A stretch of 64,000 nt of DNA, taken from Atrina japonica (Eukaryota; Mollusca; Bivalvia; Pterioida; Pinnidae). The notes under the pieces were generated by a model. It was not told the origin of the DNA and ran no database searches. It saw only the letters and a program-made list of their open reading frames with translations. Both the position numbers and the translations under genes were made by a program. The stretch is from positions 721,501 to 785,500 of the forward strand of contig BROG01000028.1 in assembly GCA_030159075.1 (NCBI GenBank). Direction: 5' to 3'. Below, in pieces: positions 46,090 through 58,648 of the stretch; positions within the stretch are counted from its first letter, which is position 1; every line of letters begins with the position of its first letter.

Positions 46090-47200
46090 ATCGATAATAA
46101 TTATTTAGTTGATCGTATTTTGAAAAACTCGTCCCATGTTTGCAATGTTTTGACAACGCCTATGGTCTGGCACCCATAGAACTTGAGAATTAACTTAAGT
46201 CTGAGAATATTCACGAATTTGTCGGCTCAGCCAATCAGATTTCAGACTTGGGTAAATATTTTCAACTTAAGTAATTTTTTTAAGTTTTATTATGTCAAAC
46301 CAACTGTTGTAAGTACAAAATAAGCTTTGACATAAAATGATCGAAAGCCGTGCCAGTGGTACAAAAGATGAGTGTTGTCGTTATATAAGCTTGAGGGAGA
46401 CCCTCGGATTGAACAACCAGATTCTAAGCACTCGGAGGATCTAGAATTTCGAATCCATGCAAACCTTTGTAAGATTTTGTTATGGTCTTGTTGTAATGAA
46501 TCTTCTCTCGAAGTCAAATATGTACATCTATAACATCAAAAAGTTTGTAATACAGCACGTGCGATCATTTGAATTTTGATTGGGCCTACTGGCAGTGAAA
46601 TATAAAGCCTAATATGACTAGGTAAGTAGGGATATTGATACCCAGTCGCTGTAAACTTGAATCCTTTGTTTATCTGCTTCTCCTTGGGCTACTTGCCATG
46701 TTTGATAGAAATCTTTCAACAAAACTGAAATCTAGGTTCGGCAAACACGACAAATCGCTCGTTGCGATAGACGCTTTTTTCTGCCCCGTTCCGTTAATGG
46801 GCGTTGCCATACTGTTTACATTCTCCACCTAGCTTAGCCTCGTTTTCGAATAGTATGAATATTTATGAGAACTTTTCAAGATTGGTCTATATTCCGGATA
46901 AGCAGTATATCGCCTATATGACCAGAGATATTAATATCGTGAAGTAATAGGTGCCAAATTCAACAATTAGATTACAGGAGATGAAGTGAAATAAAATCTC
47001 GCCGTATATTGTCAATGAAAATATTACATAATCTGAATCGACCTTGCCCAACTTTGAGATGACGTCACGTAGTCTGAGTAAAAACTATTTTGACGAAACT
47101 GAACAGAATCAGACAACTCGAAAATGGTCTATTAAAGAAAATGGGACAGATTCATGTACCACGTGATACCCGATAACGTTTGTGCAGGAGGTTTTTTGTT
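46090..47200. other. No recognisable gene
   Basis: Mixed AT-rich DNA with small frames. 'ggattcgaaattctag' on the minus strand near 46445 is weakly B-box-like. Confidence 0.35.
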
Positions 47201-47213
47201 TCCATTAGTGATG

Positions 47214-47243
47214 GAATGACGCTAGAACACGAGCTAGCGTCAT
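47214..47243. repeat. Short hairpin
   Basis: 'aatgacgctag' and 'ctagcgtcatt' with an 8-base loop. Confidence 0.75.
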
Positions 47244-47369
47244 TTCAGCGGGTTGTTTACCTGAGTAAGATTACATTCCATTACCATCGGAGATACATTG
47301 TTTCTCAACGGTAAAGCTTACTTTCTTCTCCAATGTGGAATTAATTGTTCGAAATTATTGATAAAGAAA

Positions 47370-47705
47370 GGATATAAAAAAAAATCTCAGATACCAAAGT
47401 ATAAATCATTAGGATGTCCAGGGTATAGGTACAAATCTGGTAAAAAATGGACAAACACGGAACTCTTGAAATCAAGAGTTGAGATCAGATGAGTAGTTTA
47501 CTTCTGTATATGAAATGATCATATGTTGAACACGCCCTGGCATATTCTTAAAACATAAACTCCATATGCGGATGATTGTGGGATACTACTACTTATATGT
47601 GGAACATTTATGATTGGAAAGCCGAAATCGTCGCGTTTTTCGTATAGCTTAGTTATTAATTTCCCGTCTGACGTGTGTCTATTGTAAGTAAGATGTCTAA
47701 GTACT
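47370..47705 (-). mobile_element. Penelope-like tail fused to RT C-terminus by internal deletion
   Basis: Tail 47370-47485 then jumps straight into RT codons ('gtagtttacttctgtatatg', 'tccatatgcgg', 'gatgtctaagta'). The 3' UTR between the RT and the hairpin is missing. Confidence 0.7.
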
Positions 47706-47811
47706 AAGCGTGTGTGCCTAAGTTATTGTTTTATAAAACAAATCAAAACAAGTGGTAAATACTCGTTTAAGTCACATTTACTTTTTTCAAATGTACGGCG
47801 GAAGTCAGTTT

Positions 47812-48115
47812 TAACCGCTCAGTAGGGAACCTGATACTCGGGAAGAAACCACCGACCAAGTAAACTGGCAAACCTTCTCATACAAATCAGCTAAGGTTCC
47901 AGCAGGGCTCGAATGAAACTGTGCTGACAAGATATGAAGTTCAGTAGAGAAACTGGTAAGATGTACCCGGGAGGAAGCCGCCGACCTTATTCGGGTAAAC
48001 TAGCATACATTGTCACAAACTGAGCTTATCCCGTGCAGAATAGAGGCGACGGAATCCATGTTTAAAAATATGGTGCTCAAACCACATGGCCTATATATCG
48101 TACATGTAGACGCAT
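47812..48115 (-). mobile_element. Two adjacent SINE copies
   Basis: Both show 'accgacc' and 'taaactggcaaacc'-type blocks in minus sense. The first has the B-box-like 'cattcgagccctgc' (about 47907-47920). The second has its head near 48060-48100. Confidence 0.55.
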
Positions 48116-48194
48116 TGTTCAACGTACTCAAAATTTGACTAAAATTTCCAACTATTTTTCATTGTATCATTATTTCCAATTCGAATTAAGTGGG

Positions 48195-48345
48195 AAAGTT
48201 TGCCAGTTTTCTTGTGGAAGTTCGGTGGTCTTTACTCGGGTAACCGGGGTTTCTCCTCCACCAATAAAAGCTTGACGCCATCATATGACTGAAAGATTGT
48301 TGAGTAGGGCGTAAAAAAGCAAAATCAAATCAAATTATTTCCAAT
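48195..48345 (+). mobile_element. SINE 3' two-thirds
   Basis: 'gggaaagtttgccagtttt', 'ctcctccaccaataaaagc' and 'ttgttgagtagggcgtaaaa'. Opposite orientation to the preceding pair. Confidence 0.62.
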
Positions 48346-48700
48346 TATTTGCAATTACTATACAGCAGTGTTCAGTTAAAGCATATACAATAAATTTAGT
48401 CCGTCTTAATCATAAAAGAATGATTAGAATATTCTAAAAATGTTACCGGTAACCGACCTGACTATTTTGTAAATTTACTGACTTCAGAACCTTGTGAAGC
48501 TTTGGGTTTTTTTATGAGTCTGTGTTTGTCCTGAATTTCTTGTACATTTTGATAGATTTTGCTACTGTCCAGACTTTTGTATTCATTCTTCTAATAGACC
48601 GTTTCCGTGTTGTTCCGTCCAGTAATGGTTCGTATAAATAGTATGCAGTTTCAGCGATTAAAAAGTCAGCACAACTATCGGTTATGTTGTTTGTTTGTTT

Positions 48701-48828
<128 letters not shown>

Positions 48829-49204
48829 GTCTACTCAACACGTTGGTATATTTTGGGTGACTTACAAATGGCTGGATGGCCACTATAAAAGTTCGGTAAC
48901 ATGCAGTGGTGGGTGGCAGACTTGGAAAGCAATCTACGGGAAAGTGGTGACACTTGTCATCTTTACAAAAAGAACATTTATTCAACTTTATTCCTAACAG
49001 ATGAACTGAAACAAGAACACTGAATGTCGTCAATGTAAATGTTACGAGACCGGAAGTGGCTTTGAACGAATTCCTGTTAAAGTGACATGACTTAATAGTA
49101 CAATCCGACAAGACAGAATGGAATAAAACAACTGTAATTTACAAAATACCGGAAACTTTTGATAAATGAATATCAAACGCGAAGAACACTATATACACAG
49201 AAAT

Positions 49205-49590
49205 AAGCAATCCATAAATATTATATACATAATACCAAATTTACAATGCTCAAAAAGAGAGTCTTTTCACGATAACTGCGTTCCTAGTAATTTCGCCTGC
49301 GCACGAAAACGTGCGAGTGGTTTCAAAAAGATTTGTGCTTAAAACATTTATACTCAAGACAAAGTATGAATCCAGTGAAAGACTAATTGTTCCCTGTGTA
49401 TGATTTGATTTTGATTGGGCATTATTTGTGTTGGGTACGAAACCTCTTGTTACCACTCGTAAGTGTTAATTGCGCAGGTAAGATTACTAGGACCACAGTC
49501 AATTAGACTTCATTTTAAAATGGATATAGATTACATTTTCTAAAGAGAAAGCAATATCATACATTGTTGAATTTTGGCCATACTCCGACT
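49205..49590 (-). mobile_element. Hammerhead repeat split by a MITE
   Basis: 3' end 'aataccaaatttacaatgct' at 49230-49252. The other half resumes at 49499 with 'caattagacttcatttt' and 'attttctaaagagaaagc'. Confidence 0.65.
49275..49499. mobile_element. 225-bp MITE
   Basis: Inverted ends 'actgcgttcctagtaat' and 'attactaggaccacagt', continuing inward as 'cctgcgca' and 'cgagtggt' with their inverses. It sits inside a hammerhead repeat. Confidence 0.78.
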
Positions 49591-49599
49591 TGTTCTACA

Positions 49600-50535
49600 T
49601 TGAATTAATATAGACATTAATGCTAAACTTTGTAGAAAAAAAATTTAAAACTGATGTCTTTTTATGAAATCTAAACTGTTATTTAACAAACAAAATGGAT
49701 AAACGAACAGACCAGAAACAATATACTCCTTTTAAAGTCATTGATCTCGATATCATAAAAAAAATCTTTACTACAAGTTGATAATACATGTATTGATCAC
49801 AACAAATCTATACACAGATTTTATATCATGATAGGATAAACAGACTGGTGGTTAGATGACACGATCTATCAAACTATCGGATTCTTTCTGACTAGATGAT
49901 GTTATTTATTCATTAGGCGGCTATAACGTAGATAGCTTTACCTGCTTTGAGAGTTACGTGTTATTCATTCACATTACAAAACGATTGATTTATTAGGCAG
50001 CTGTAACGTATACTAGATAGATCTACCTGCTTTGATAGTTACGCGTTATAGCTATACATAAACATTACAAAAAGACTGGTTTATCCTTTGTAATTCCAAC
50101 AATTAAGTGAATGTTTTTCATCGTTTTACTTAATTGTCCATGGTATCAAGGCAAAACAAAAGACTCGTCTAGTTATAAAACCAAGATAGATACGAACAAA
50201 TAATGATGGGACATTAATGGCACATTTTATTGGATATTTCAAAAGCCAGATATGGGTACTAGGATAACAAAGATGTAACGTTGATATTCATCTGTTGTAA
50301 AAAGATCACAATATTTTACCCCCTCTAGGGGGGTTGATTAATGTGTTTTACCAAAGTGTTATATTATGAAGAAGATACCCTATACTGTTATACTTTGTGT
50401 TTAACTTTCAAAAAATAAGAAGGCACTATTTCCATGGTAGATATAGTAAAATTCTATAGGTGGAGTATCTTGAAACCTTTCTTGACCTGGATGAGATTAC
50501 ATTTTAGGCAAAAAAAAAAGCATAACGATATTAAA
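49600..50535. other. No gene; one ~90-bp tandem duplication
   Basis: At about 49903-50078 a block with 'ttaggcggctataacgta', 'tacctgctttga', 'gttacg' and 'acattacaaaa' occurs twice with divergence. The rest is AT-rich. Confidence 0.45.
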
Positions 50536-50544
50536 ATCGCACTT

Positions 50545-50630
50545 ACAAGAGGCATTTGGTGACGTCTCCATATGAGTGACATATTCTTGAGTGGGACGTT
50601 GAACAACAATAAACAAACAAACTTACAAGA
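50545..50630 (+). mobile_element. SINE 3' tail
   Basis: 'ggtgacgtctccatatgag', 'gtgggacgttgaacaacaat' and an A-rich 'aaacaaacaaac' end, a typical molluscan SINE tail. Confidence 0.7.
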
Positions 50631-50954
50631 GTACTTGTTACCATATATACGAAGAAGATTGTCATAACCAAAAAAAAGGATGTAGAATCACCCATATGAT
50701 CCATACGTTATGTGAATCGGACAATATCTTTTATATCAAATTTTATCGTACTCTTTCAATATCTCCAATGGCATCGGACAATTTCACGGCTGTCAATTAA
50801 CAAGGCAAGTGAACCTCTTGCTTATATGCAGTGACACAATGGAGAAGATCTTTATTTTCATTTTCATTCGCGAATATACCAAATCAGCTTCAGTAATTAA
50901 GATCAACTAACTTTTCATGATTTTATGGTAAAAATACGCGAAGTTTACTGTTAC

Positions 50955-51968
50955 TGGACTTCTTTGTTGACAGCCGTTAAGGAGAAACTTCAGTAATACT
51001 GTACAGTTGCTTATTCCAGAAGCGGTGTAAATCAGATGTGGATACTTAAAAATAAATACACTGAAGTTGATATAAAAAAGATGCTGGAATTTCTAATAGA
51101 CAATATATCTGTAATGTTCGGAGACGTGGTCTTTCAACAAACTGTCGGCATTCCTATGGAAACCAATTGTGACCCTTTATTGGAAGACCTGTTCCTTTAT
51201 TCATACGAAGCAGACTGCTGAATCAAAAGAAGAAAAAGCTAGCGGTGTCCTTTACTTTGACATTAAAATATATCGACGACGTCTGGTCAATTAATAATGA
51301 CAATTTTCATACATATGTTAATGCGATATATCCCAGAGAACTAGAAATTAAAGATACAACAGAATCAAGCACACACGCTTCGTACTTAGACATTTTATTT
51401 ATAATAGACGGGAAATTGGCAACTGAGCTATACGACAAACACGACGAGTTCGGCTTTCCCATCGTAAATTGCCCACATTTAAGTAGTAATATCATACAGT
51501 CACCCGCATATGGAGTTTGTATTTCACAAATGATCCGATAGGCCAGGGCATGATCAACATATCAACATTTCATATACCGATGTAAACTACTCACTGACAA
51601 ATTATTGACACAGGGATATCGAAAACCGCGTTTGATGTCAACGTTCCGCTAATTTTACGGTCGGTATAATAGTCTTGTTTGCGATTACTCGGTTTCATTA
51701 GGTGAAATGTTGAGTTCTCTTTTCGTTGGCGGTTGTTGAGACGTTTGTACCAATTGTGACGAGGATTCGTTTCTCACATATTTCATTTGGACTTGACTGT
51801 GGACTCACGGCGGTTGTGACCGGTTGACAGGGGATGCTTACTCCTCCATGGCACCTGATCCCACCTCTTGGTTTCAAGAGGTCCGTGTTTGTCTATTTTT
51901 ACCAGATTTGTATCGATATCTTGGACATCCTAAAGAATTATACTTCGGCATCAGTGATGTTTTATATC
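50955..51968 (+). mobile_element. Penelope-like element, RT with in-frame internal deletion
   Basis: Plus-sense copy. N-terminal part 'ccgttaaggagaaactt', then MWILKN joined directly to KYTEVDIKKML: about 250 bp present in the copy at 56.5-57.3 kb is missing without loss of frame. RT motifs VFGDVVFQQTVGIPM and TNC, a frameshift near 51222, then the catalytic KYIDDV (about 51267), YLDILF, LYDKHDEFGFPIV and AYGVCISQMIR. After a stop near 51541 the decayed end, the 3' UTR and the tail reach 51968. Reverse transcription would be impossible from this copy. Confidence 0.75.
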
Positions 51969-51974
51969 CATGGG

Positions 51975-52520
51975 GGTTTTTGTTTCGATGTTAAGAACAC
52001 GACATGAAATATGAGAGATATGCAGTTTGAGACTATATCAACAATATGCACGTCGGGTAAACATTCCTAGCATAAGTCAACAGCACGGGTCAATATATGT
52101 GATATTGCATCTATCCTCTTTCTTTACAAGTGGACAATATAAGACGTAAAATATCAATAAATGTTCAAATTATTTCGGTGACTTCATTATTTTAACCGAT
52201 TTATTTTCTAAACTATCAACAAATTTCAGTGCCAAAGATGAGATGTGTAGTCATATAGAAACCAATAAGGAAATTATTTGCATGATTATCTATTATTAAT
52301 TTGAATTCATCCATTTGCACATTAGTTATAATATTAAAATCTATTACACAATATTAAGGTATCATGTTTAGGGAAATGTTTCATATGTCTTTAAATATTT
52401 ATGACTTAATGTTGACAATATAACACTAAAGAACAAAAGTAACAAGTAATATTCATTTATTTATACTCCTGCTTTAATCTGAGATACTCATTGGTATATA
52501 TTCCATATACTGCTAGTAAA
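51975..52520. other. No recognisable gene
   Basis: AT-rich, no feature identified. Confidence 0.35.
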
Positions 52521-52529
52521 GGAAGTATA

Positions 52530-52702
52530 TATAAGCCTAAGATGACGACGTTGCCCTTTACTTTCGCGATTTTATTTTTGTACAACGGGAACGATTCCAG
52601 AATTCGGATTCCGGATCATATTTTCACTACATTTACATTTCGCGATTTTAACCGCTCGCAAAATTCAAGGACGCACAAAATTTAAGGGGTTTACAGTAAT
52701 CT
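52530..52702 (+). repeat. Dispersed MITE-like repeat ending 'tttacagtaa'
   Basis: Two 'tttcgcgatttta' blocks and the end 'ggggtttacagtaa'. Similar ends occur near 6627 and 19272. Confidence 0.4.
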
Positions 52703-52764
52703 TTTATATTTCTGATATAAGAGTGCGAAAGTTAAGCGATGTACACCGACTTAATAATTCCATC

Positions 52765-52965
52765 ACTTATTAGGAAGACAGATTTTTACAGTGGTTACTC
52801 TTAGATTTTGGCTATACCTTAGATATATTATTTGGCCTTGTCTGATATCACTTTCTCTTTAAAAAATATATTTAAAATTGTAGCTCAACTGATGACGTCT
52901 AATTGACAGAAACGATCCTCTTGAGCATTATAACTTTGGTATTATGTTTATAATATTACATAACA
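52765..52965 (+). mobile_element. Hammerhead repeat, plus sense
   Basis: From 'tttttacagtggttactc' to 'actttggtattatgtttata'. 5'-truncated at the same internal point as the copy at 1376-1557. Confidence 0.7.
52883..52926 (+). ncRNA. Type I hammerhead ribozyme-like motif
   Basis: Stem I GCUCAA (52883-52888) with UUGAGC (52921-52926). Core CUGAUGA 52889-52895, stem II GUC/GAC with loop UAAUU, GAA 52909-52911, a very short stem III with one C-C mismatch, and C52920 as the cleavage-site base. Slightly worse than the 1404-1449 copy. Confidence 0.62.
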
Positions 52966-52994
52966 ATTAGTCTTTGAGCCACCAATAACCCCTG

Positions 52995-55535
52995 TTCCCC
53001 CCTCCCCCAGGGGAATTTTGAAGGTTATGATTTTCTGAAAGCGTATTAAAATGCTACAAAATTAGCCATGTTAGTACTCTGGCTGTTGGGGCCTTTAGGA
53101 GTTTTGTGGTAAAAACCATAGAAAATTAACAAAAATCACTGAAAAGTGGAAAACCTCATTTAATCCCTCATTCATGGCCTCTGTTTGCAATGAAAGTACT
53201 GGTTGTATGGTAGATATCTTTAATGACAAGTATGGACCCATTTTACAACCATTATTTATAAAAAAAATTAAGTGTTTTGGGAGTAAAGAATCAATTTCTT
53301 AAACAAATCTGTGAAAAAAGTACGATGCTTTAAGCCACTTATAACCCATGTCTTTGCCAAGTTGTGTTTTGGAGGATATGTTTTTCAGAAAGCCTATCAA
53401 AATGCTACAAACCGAGCTTTGTTAGCAATCTGGACACTTAGGGGTTTGGGGGTAAAAGCCATAGACAATTAACAGAAATCGCTGAAAACTGGAAATATAC
53501 AATTAATCCTTCGTTTAAGGTTTTTTGTTTTAATTAGAGTAATAATTGTATGGCACATTGCATAAAAGATAAATATGGACAAAATAAACAATGATTTGTT
53601 TAATTAAAGTTGGTGTTTTGAGGTAAAAACCATCAAAATAAACAAAAATCGCTGAAAACTGGAAAACCTCAATTAATCCTTTAGTTATGGCCTCTGTTTG
53701 CATCGAAAGTAATGGTTGTTTGGTAAATATCTCAAATGATAAGTATTGATCCTTTAAACAACAACTGTGTATCAAATTTGGTGTTTTGGGGTAAAACACC
53801 AAATTCTTAAATAGAAATCTATGTAAAAATGACTAGACTTTAGGCAACTAAAAGCCTCAGGTTTTATCAAATGGGATTTTGAATGGTAAGCTTATCTAAA
53901 AGCTTACCAAAATGCTACAAAATGAGCCATGTTAGAACGCTAGCCTGTAGGGCATTTACGAATTTTGAATTAAAACCATAAAAAATATCAATTAGTCCTT
54001 CATTTATTAACACTTTTTGCGATGAGTTTGATGATTGTATGACAGATATCTAAAATGAGAAGTCTTGGTACATTATACAATCATTATGTTACAAATTTGG
54101 TGTTTTTGGGACTACAAAACAATTTTTTAAACAGATATCTGTGGAAAAAATAATAGATTGTTGGCTACTTAAAACCCTAGTCTTTAACAAGGGGTATTTT
54201 GGAGGGTATTTTTGTCAGAAAGCTTAAAGAAAATGTTACAAAATGTGTCATATTAGCACTCTAGCCCTTGGAGTATTCAAGAGTTTTGAGGTACAATCAT
54301 AAAATAGTAAACACAAAAAATAGATAAAAATTGGAAAATCTCAAATAATCATTAATTTATTATGGCTTTTTGCAATGAGTTTAATTGTTGTTTGACAAAT
54401 ATCTGGAATAATACGTATTGGCCTATTAAACAACCATTGTATATCAAATGTGGTGTTTTAAGGTAAAAACCAATTTTTAAACAGAAATCTGTAAAAAGTT
54501 TATTTCACTTTAGGCCACTAAATACTTGTACCCCAATTTTTACCAGGGGGTAAGTTTCGATGTTATGTTTCTCTGAAAGCTTATCAAAATTCCTGCAAAA
54601 TGAGATATGTTATCACTCTAGCCATAAGGGTTATGGAGTTTGGGGGTGAAACATTAGCAAAAATCACTAAAAACTGGAAAACCAAAATATATTACAAGAA
54701 ATGGTGGTAAAGCAGATATTTCAATTGATGAGTATTGGTATATAAAGCAATCAGTATGTGTCAAATGTGCTGTATGGGGATCTAGATCCAAATTTTAAAG
54801 CAGTAATCTGTGAAGTAATATTAGATTTATACCACTAATAACCCCAGTTTCAACAAAGGGTATTTTGAGGGTATTTTTTGTCAAAAGTTTATAAAAAAGA
54901 TACAAAATGTGTTATGTTAGGACTCTAGCTGTTTGAGAGTTTAGGAGTTTAAAGGCAAAACCAAGTAATTTTAACAGAAGGTGTTAAGAATTAGAAACCT
55001 AGTAACCCTTCGATTATAGTTTACTTTTGTGATAAAACTGACTGATTAATTGTATATTTCCAGCGATTTCTGTTACTTTTATATGGTTTTTACCCCAAAA
55101 CCCCAAAGTTGCCAGAGTGCTTACAAAGCTCAATTTGTAGCATTTTTGGTAGGCTTTCTGAAAAACATACCCTCTGAACAACATCTTGGTAAAATCATGG
55201 GTTTTAAGTGACTTAACGTATAGTACTTTTTTCACAGATTTCTGTTTAAAAAATTGATTTTTTACCACAAAACACCAAATTTGATAAATAATGGTTGTTA
55301 AATGGGTCAATACTTATCAATTAAAATATCTACCATACAATCAGTACTTTCACTGCAAACAGAGACCATAAATGAAGTATTAAATGAGGTTTTCCCGTTT
55401 TCAGCGATTTTTGTTAATTTTGTTTTTACCCCAAAACTCCTAAACGCCCCAACGTCCAGAGTGCTAACATGTCTCATTTTGTTGTATTTTTGATAAACAT
55501 TCAGAAAAACATAACCTCCAAAATTCCCCTAGCTG
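52995..55535. repeat. ~350-bp repeat array with an inversion, foldback-like
   Basis: Six diverged direct units are anchored by 'aaaatgctacaaaatgag' at about 53048, 53400, 53908, 54230, 54585 and 54895. Two inverted units follow (about 55105 and 55455). The outer boundary motif 'ggggaattttgaaggttatg' near 53010 recurs inverted at the right end ('ataacctccaaaattcccct'). Each unit also has 'aaaccatagaaaattaacaa', 'actggaaaacctcaatta' and 'atttggtgttttggggtaaa'. Frames on both strands reflect the repeat only. Could be a satellite or a foldback transposon with repeat-built arms. Confidence 0.82.
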
Positions 55536-55777
55536 TAGCTGTACTAAATAGACCCTACCATTTTGTTTAATTTGGGGAGGTTTCCGTAGCTGACGGTAGA
55601 ATGAAGTCACTCATCTCTAGAGTATCAATTCTGATAATAAAACAAAATAATTTTATACGTTGGAAATGAAACATTAATTATCATTTTTTTACCTTTAAAC
55701 AAATATGATAACTTAAAACTGGATATGCAATGTAGAAAATGGAATACATTTTGATTTTTATAAATATTGGTTTACAA

Positions 55778-55877
<100 letters not shown>

Positions 55878-56084
55878 TCAGAATAGATTAATTTTGTAGG
55901 TGTTTGCTAGTTTCACATAGTTTTATTTATTTTGCTCTTTTTCATTCACATTTGTACATTGGTAGTTTAGTTTTATAGTTATTCACTTGTTTGATTTCAA
56001 TTTTGATAGACTTTTTATAACCACGAAATATTTAGCATCCAATTTGTATTGCGGTTGTTTGTGGAGTGCCTGTTTCCGTGCGAG

Positions 56085-57800
56085 TGCCACAATTTGTCAC
56101 AATTGGTATAAACGTCTCAAAAACCGCCAACGTCAGGGCAACCCAACATTTCACCTTGTGAAACAGAGTAATCGCAAACATGACTATTATACCGACCGCA
56201 AAATTTGCGGAACGTTGACATCAAACGCAGTTTTCGGTATCCCTGTGTCAATAAGTTAGTAGTTTACATCTGTATATGAAATGTCCAAATATTGAATACG
56301 CCCTGGCATTTCGGATCATTTGTGAAATATGAACTCCATATGCGGGTGACAGTGGGATATTACTACTAAAATAAAGAAAATATACGATGGGAAATCCGAA
56401 ATCGTCGCGTTTGTCGTATAGCTTAGTTGCCAATTTCTCGTCTGTGTCTATTGTATCTAATTATGAAGCGTGTGTGCTTGATTCTGTTGTATCTTTAATT
56501 TCTAGTTCGCTGGGATATATCGCATTGACATATGTATAAAAAAATTGTCCTTATTAATTGACAAAACGTCGTCGATATATCTAAATGTTAAAATAAAACA
56601 CACCGCTAGCTTTTTCTTCTTTTGATTCAGCAGTTTGTGAATGGAGTCTGCTTCGTATGAATAAAGAAACAGGTCAGCCAATAAAGGGGCACAATTTGTT
56701 CCCATAGGAATGCCGACAGTTTGTTGAAAGACCACGTCTCCGAACATTACAAATTCCAGCATGTTTTATATCAACTTCTGTGTATTTATGTTTAGAATCA
56801 GAGTGACAAAATAAGTATCATGATAACCAATCACTAGATATTTAAATTTTCGGGAACCACCTTTAGTGAAAAAACAGTTGTCTATGATGCTAAAAAGTCT
56901 TTCCCTTAATTTGTATGTGGAATTGTTGTGTAAAGAGTAGAGAAGTCGTATTTTTGATACTGTGAATTTGAGAAAAATAGTGTGCCTTCAAATTTTCTAA
57001 AAGTTGTTTAGAATTTTTAAGTATCCACATCTGATTTACACCGCTTCTGGAATAAGCAAATGTACAGTTTTGCTAAAGTTTCTCCTTAACGGTCGTCAAT
57101 AATTTGGTAAGGAATAAAGATAAAGGTTTGGAAGAACATTTGCTGGATCCTGCTATGTACCTCTGCTTATATGGGGTTTTGTGAAGTTTAGGTATCCAAT
57201 ATAAATATGATAGCTCAAAATCAGTATCCGTTGTAAGTATATCAAAGGAGCGTAATACGGACACGTGATTTTGAAGGATCTCGTCCTTTGAAAGTGAGCT
57301 ATGTGTGTATGTAGGATTACCAGAATTCGTATTAAACCCTAGTTATTCTAATAAACAATTATAGTAATGTGCATTGCAAATAAAAAAAAATATTATTTGA
57401 GGCTTTGTCTGCTGGGGCACAGTACATATTGGTCATGTAATCTATCCAGTTCAGTTACTACTTCTGGATCACTAAATACGGAGGGATAACGTGTTTTCAT
57501 AGTTCCTTTAAGTTTTCGAATACGAGAATTGTCAACCATTGTAAAACTTTCAGCCATTCAGACAAAGTGTCTAGTTCCACGTCTTCATGTTTGACCCTTC
57601 GTCTGGCATAATCTTCGACTGAATTCATAACTAAACTGAAGTTCTGTCGCCACTCAAAAGAACGGGCTTCGCGGTATTTAGGACCTCTTTAAATAAGAGT
57701 TTTGAGGATTTCATTTTTCACAGTAGAAACGTCGCCGGTGATTACATGCCCGATAAGATTATATTTGAAGGGAGATGATGCACATGAACATGTGACGGTG
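56085..57800 (-). mobile_element. Penelope-like element: most complete RT copy
   Basis: Minus-sense, ~1.6 kb of RT coding sequence, frameshifted and with stops. In order: SPFKYNLIGHVITGDVSTVK (near 57750), GPKYREARSFEW, APADKASNN, YLYWIPKLHKTPYKQRYIAG (57264 downward), VFGDVVFQQTVGIPMGTNCA with PLLADLFLYS, the catalytic RYIDDVLSI (near 56580), YDKRDDFGFPIV and AYGVHISQMIR. The GTNCAP and YIDD motifs fit Penelope-like reverse transcriptases, which prime at nicked DNA or telomere ends. No GIY-YIG endonuclease is seen. The 3' tail is missing at 56085. The N-terminal side runs into a TA tract. Confidence 0.75.
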
Positions 57801-57807
57801 TTTTGTA

Positions 57808-57809
<2 letters not shown>

Positions 57810-57879
<70 letters not shown>
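57810..57879. repeat. (TA)n microsatellite
   Basis: TA run with one phase break, at the 5' edge of the RT copy. Confidence 0.96.
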
Positions 57880-57882
<3 letters not shown>

Positions 57883-58044
57883 GGTATTCCGAAACTTGTC
57901 CACTCCGAATTCCGAACATAAAATGTGTCCCCCAATAACATAATTACTTAATTGGACACTATGTATTCCAATCAATAGATTACAGATGTAATCTCAACTC
58001 AGGTCTATGACCATTTATTATCTATATATGAGTTACCTATTCCA

Positions 58045-58300
58045 TAGCGGTTCTTTAGTCGTCTGTACTAATTATTTATTGATGATCAGAGGATTTCTTC
58101 CTCTTGTTTCATTTGAATTTGACTATCGACTCAGGGCGGTCGTGACCGTTCAACAGGGGATGCTTGTTCCTCCATGTCACGTGATTCCATCTCTGGATTT
58201 ACAGAGGTTCTGGTTTGTCCAATGTTCATCATATGCATTGTCATATGTATCCTGGATATCCTGAGTATTTATACTTTGGTATCTGAGATTTTATATGACT
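58045..58300 (+). mobile_element. Penelope-like 3' UTR and tail
   Basis: Plus-sense: 'gactcagggcggtcgtgacc', 'acaggggatgcttg', degraded hairpin 'tggatttacagaggt', and 3' end 'tttatactttggtatctgag'. Confidence 0.68.
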
Positions 58301-58309
58301 ATATAAAGA

Positions 58310-58583
58310 CCTAAATGACAGAAAATGTTTGTAATATAAGTACACCAAAATATACAACTGCTTTGTAAATTAATTTAAATCTATTTTCATAGTATCTCAT
58401 TTTCACTTGTTCATTTACAGAATGGTGGTGTTCGATGAAATATATGGTAGTGAAACAATACACAAACTGAAATATAGCATGTGTTTATGTATATCTTGTT
58501 TAACCAAAAATCTCCTACAATCCGAACTATATTAGCATTAACCGAATTTTTCCATTATGTTTAGGAATACAGGATTGTGCTAT

Positions 58584-58648
<65 letters not shown>

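Noticed and set aside
46635..46832. 65-codon hydrophobic frame
   Set aside because: No recognisable family, no splice or promoter context; length is within chance expectation.
53530..55493. Frames of 63-98 codons in the ~350-bp repeat array
   Set aside because: Similar peptides appear on opposite strands because the repeat inverts. Frames are broken in most units.
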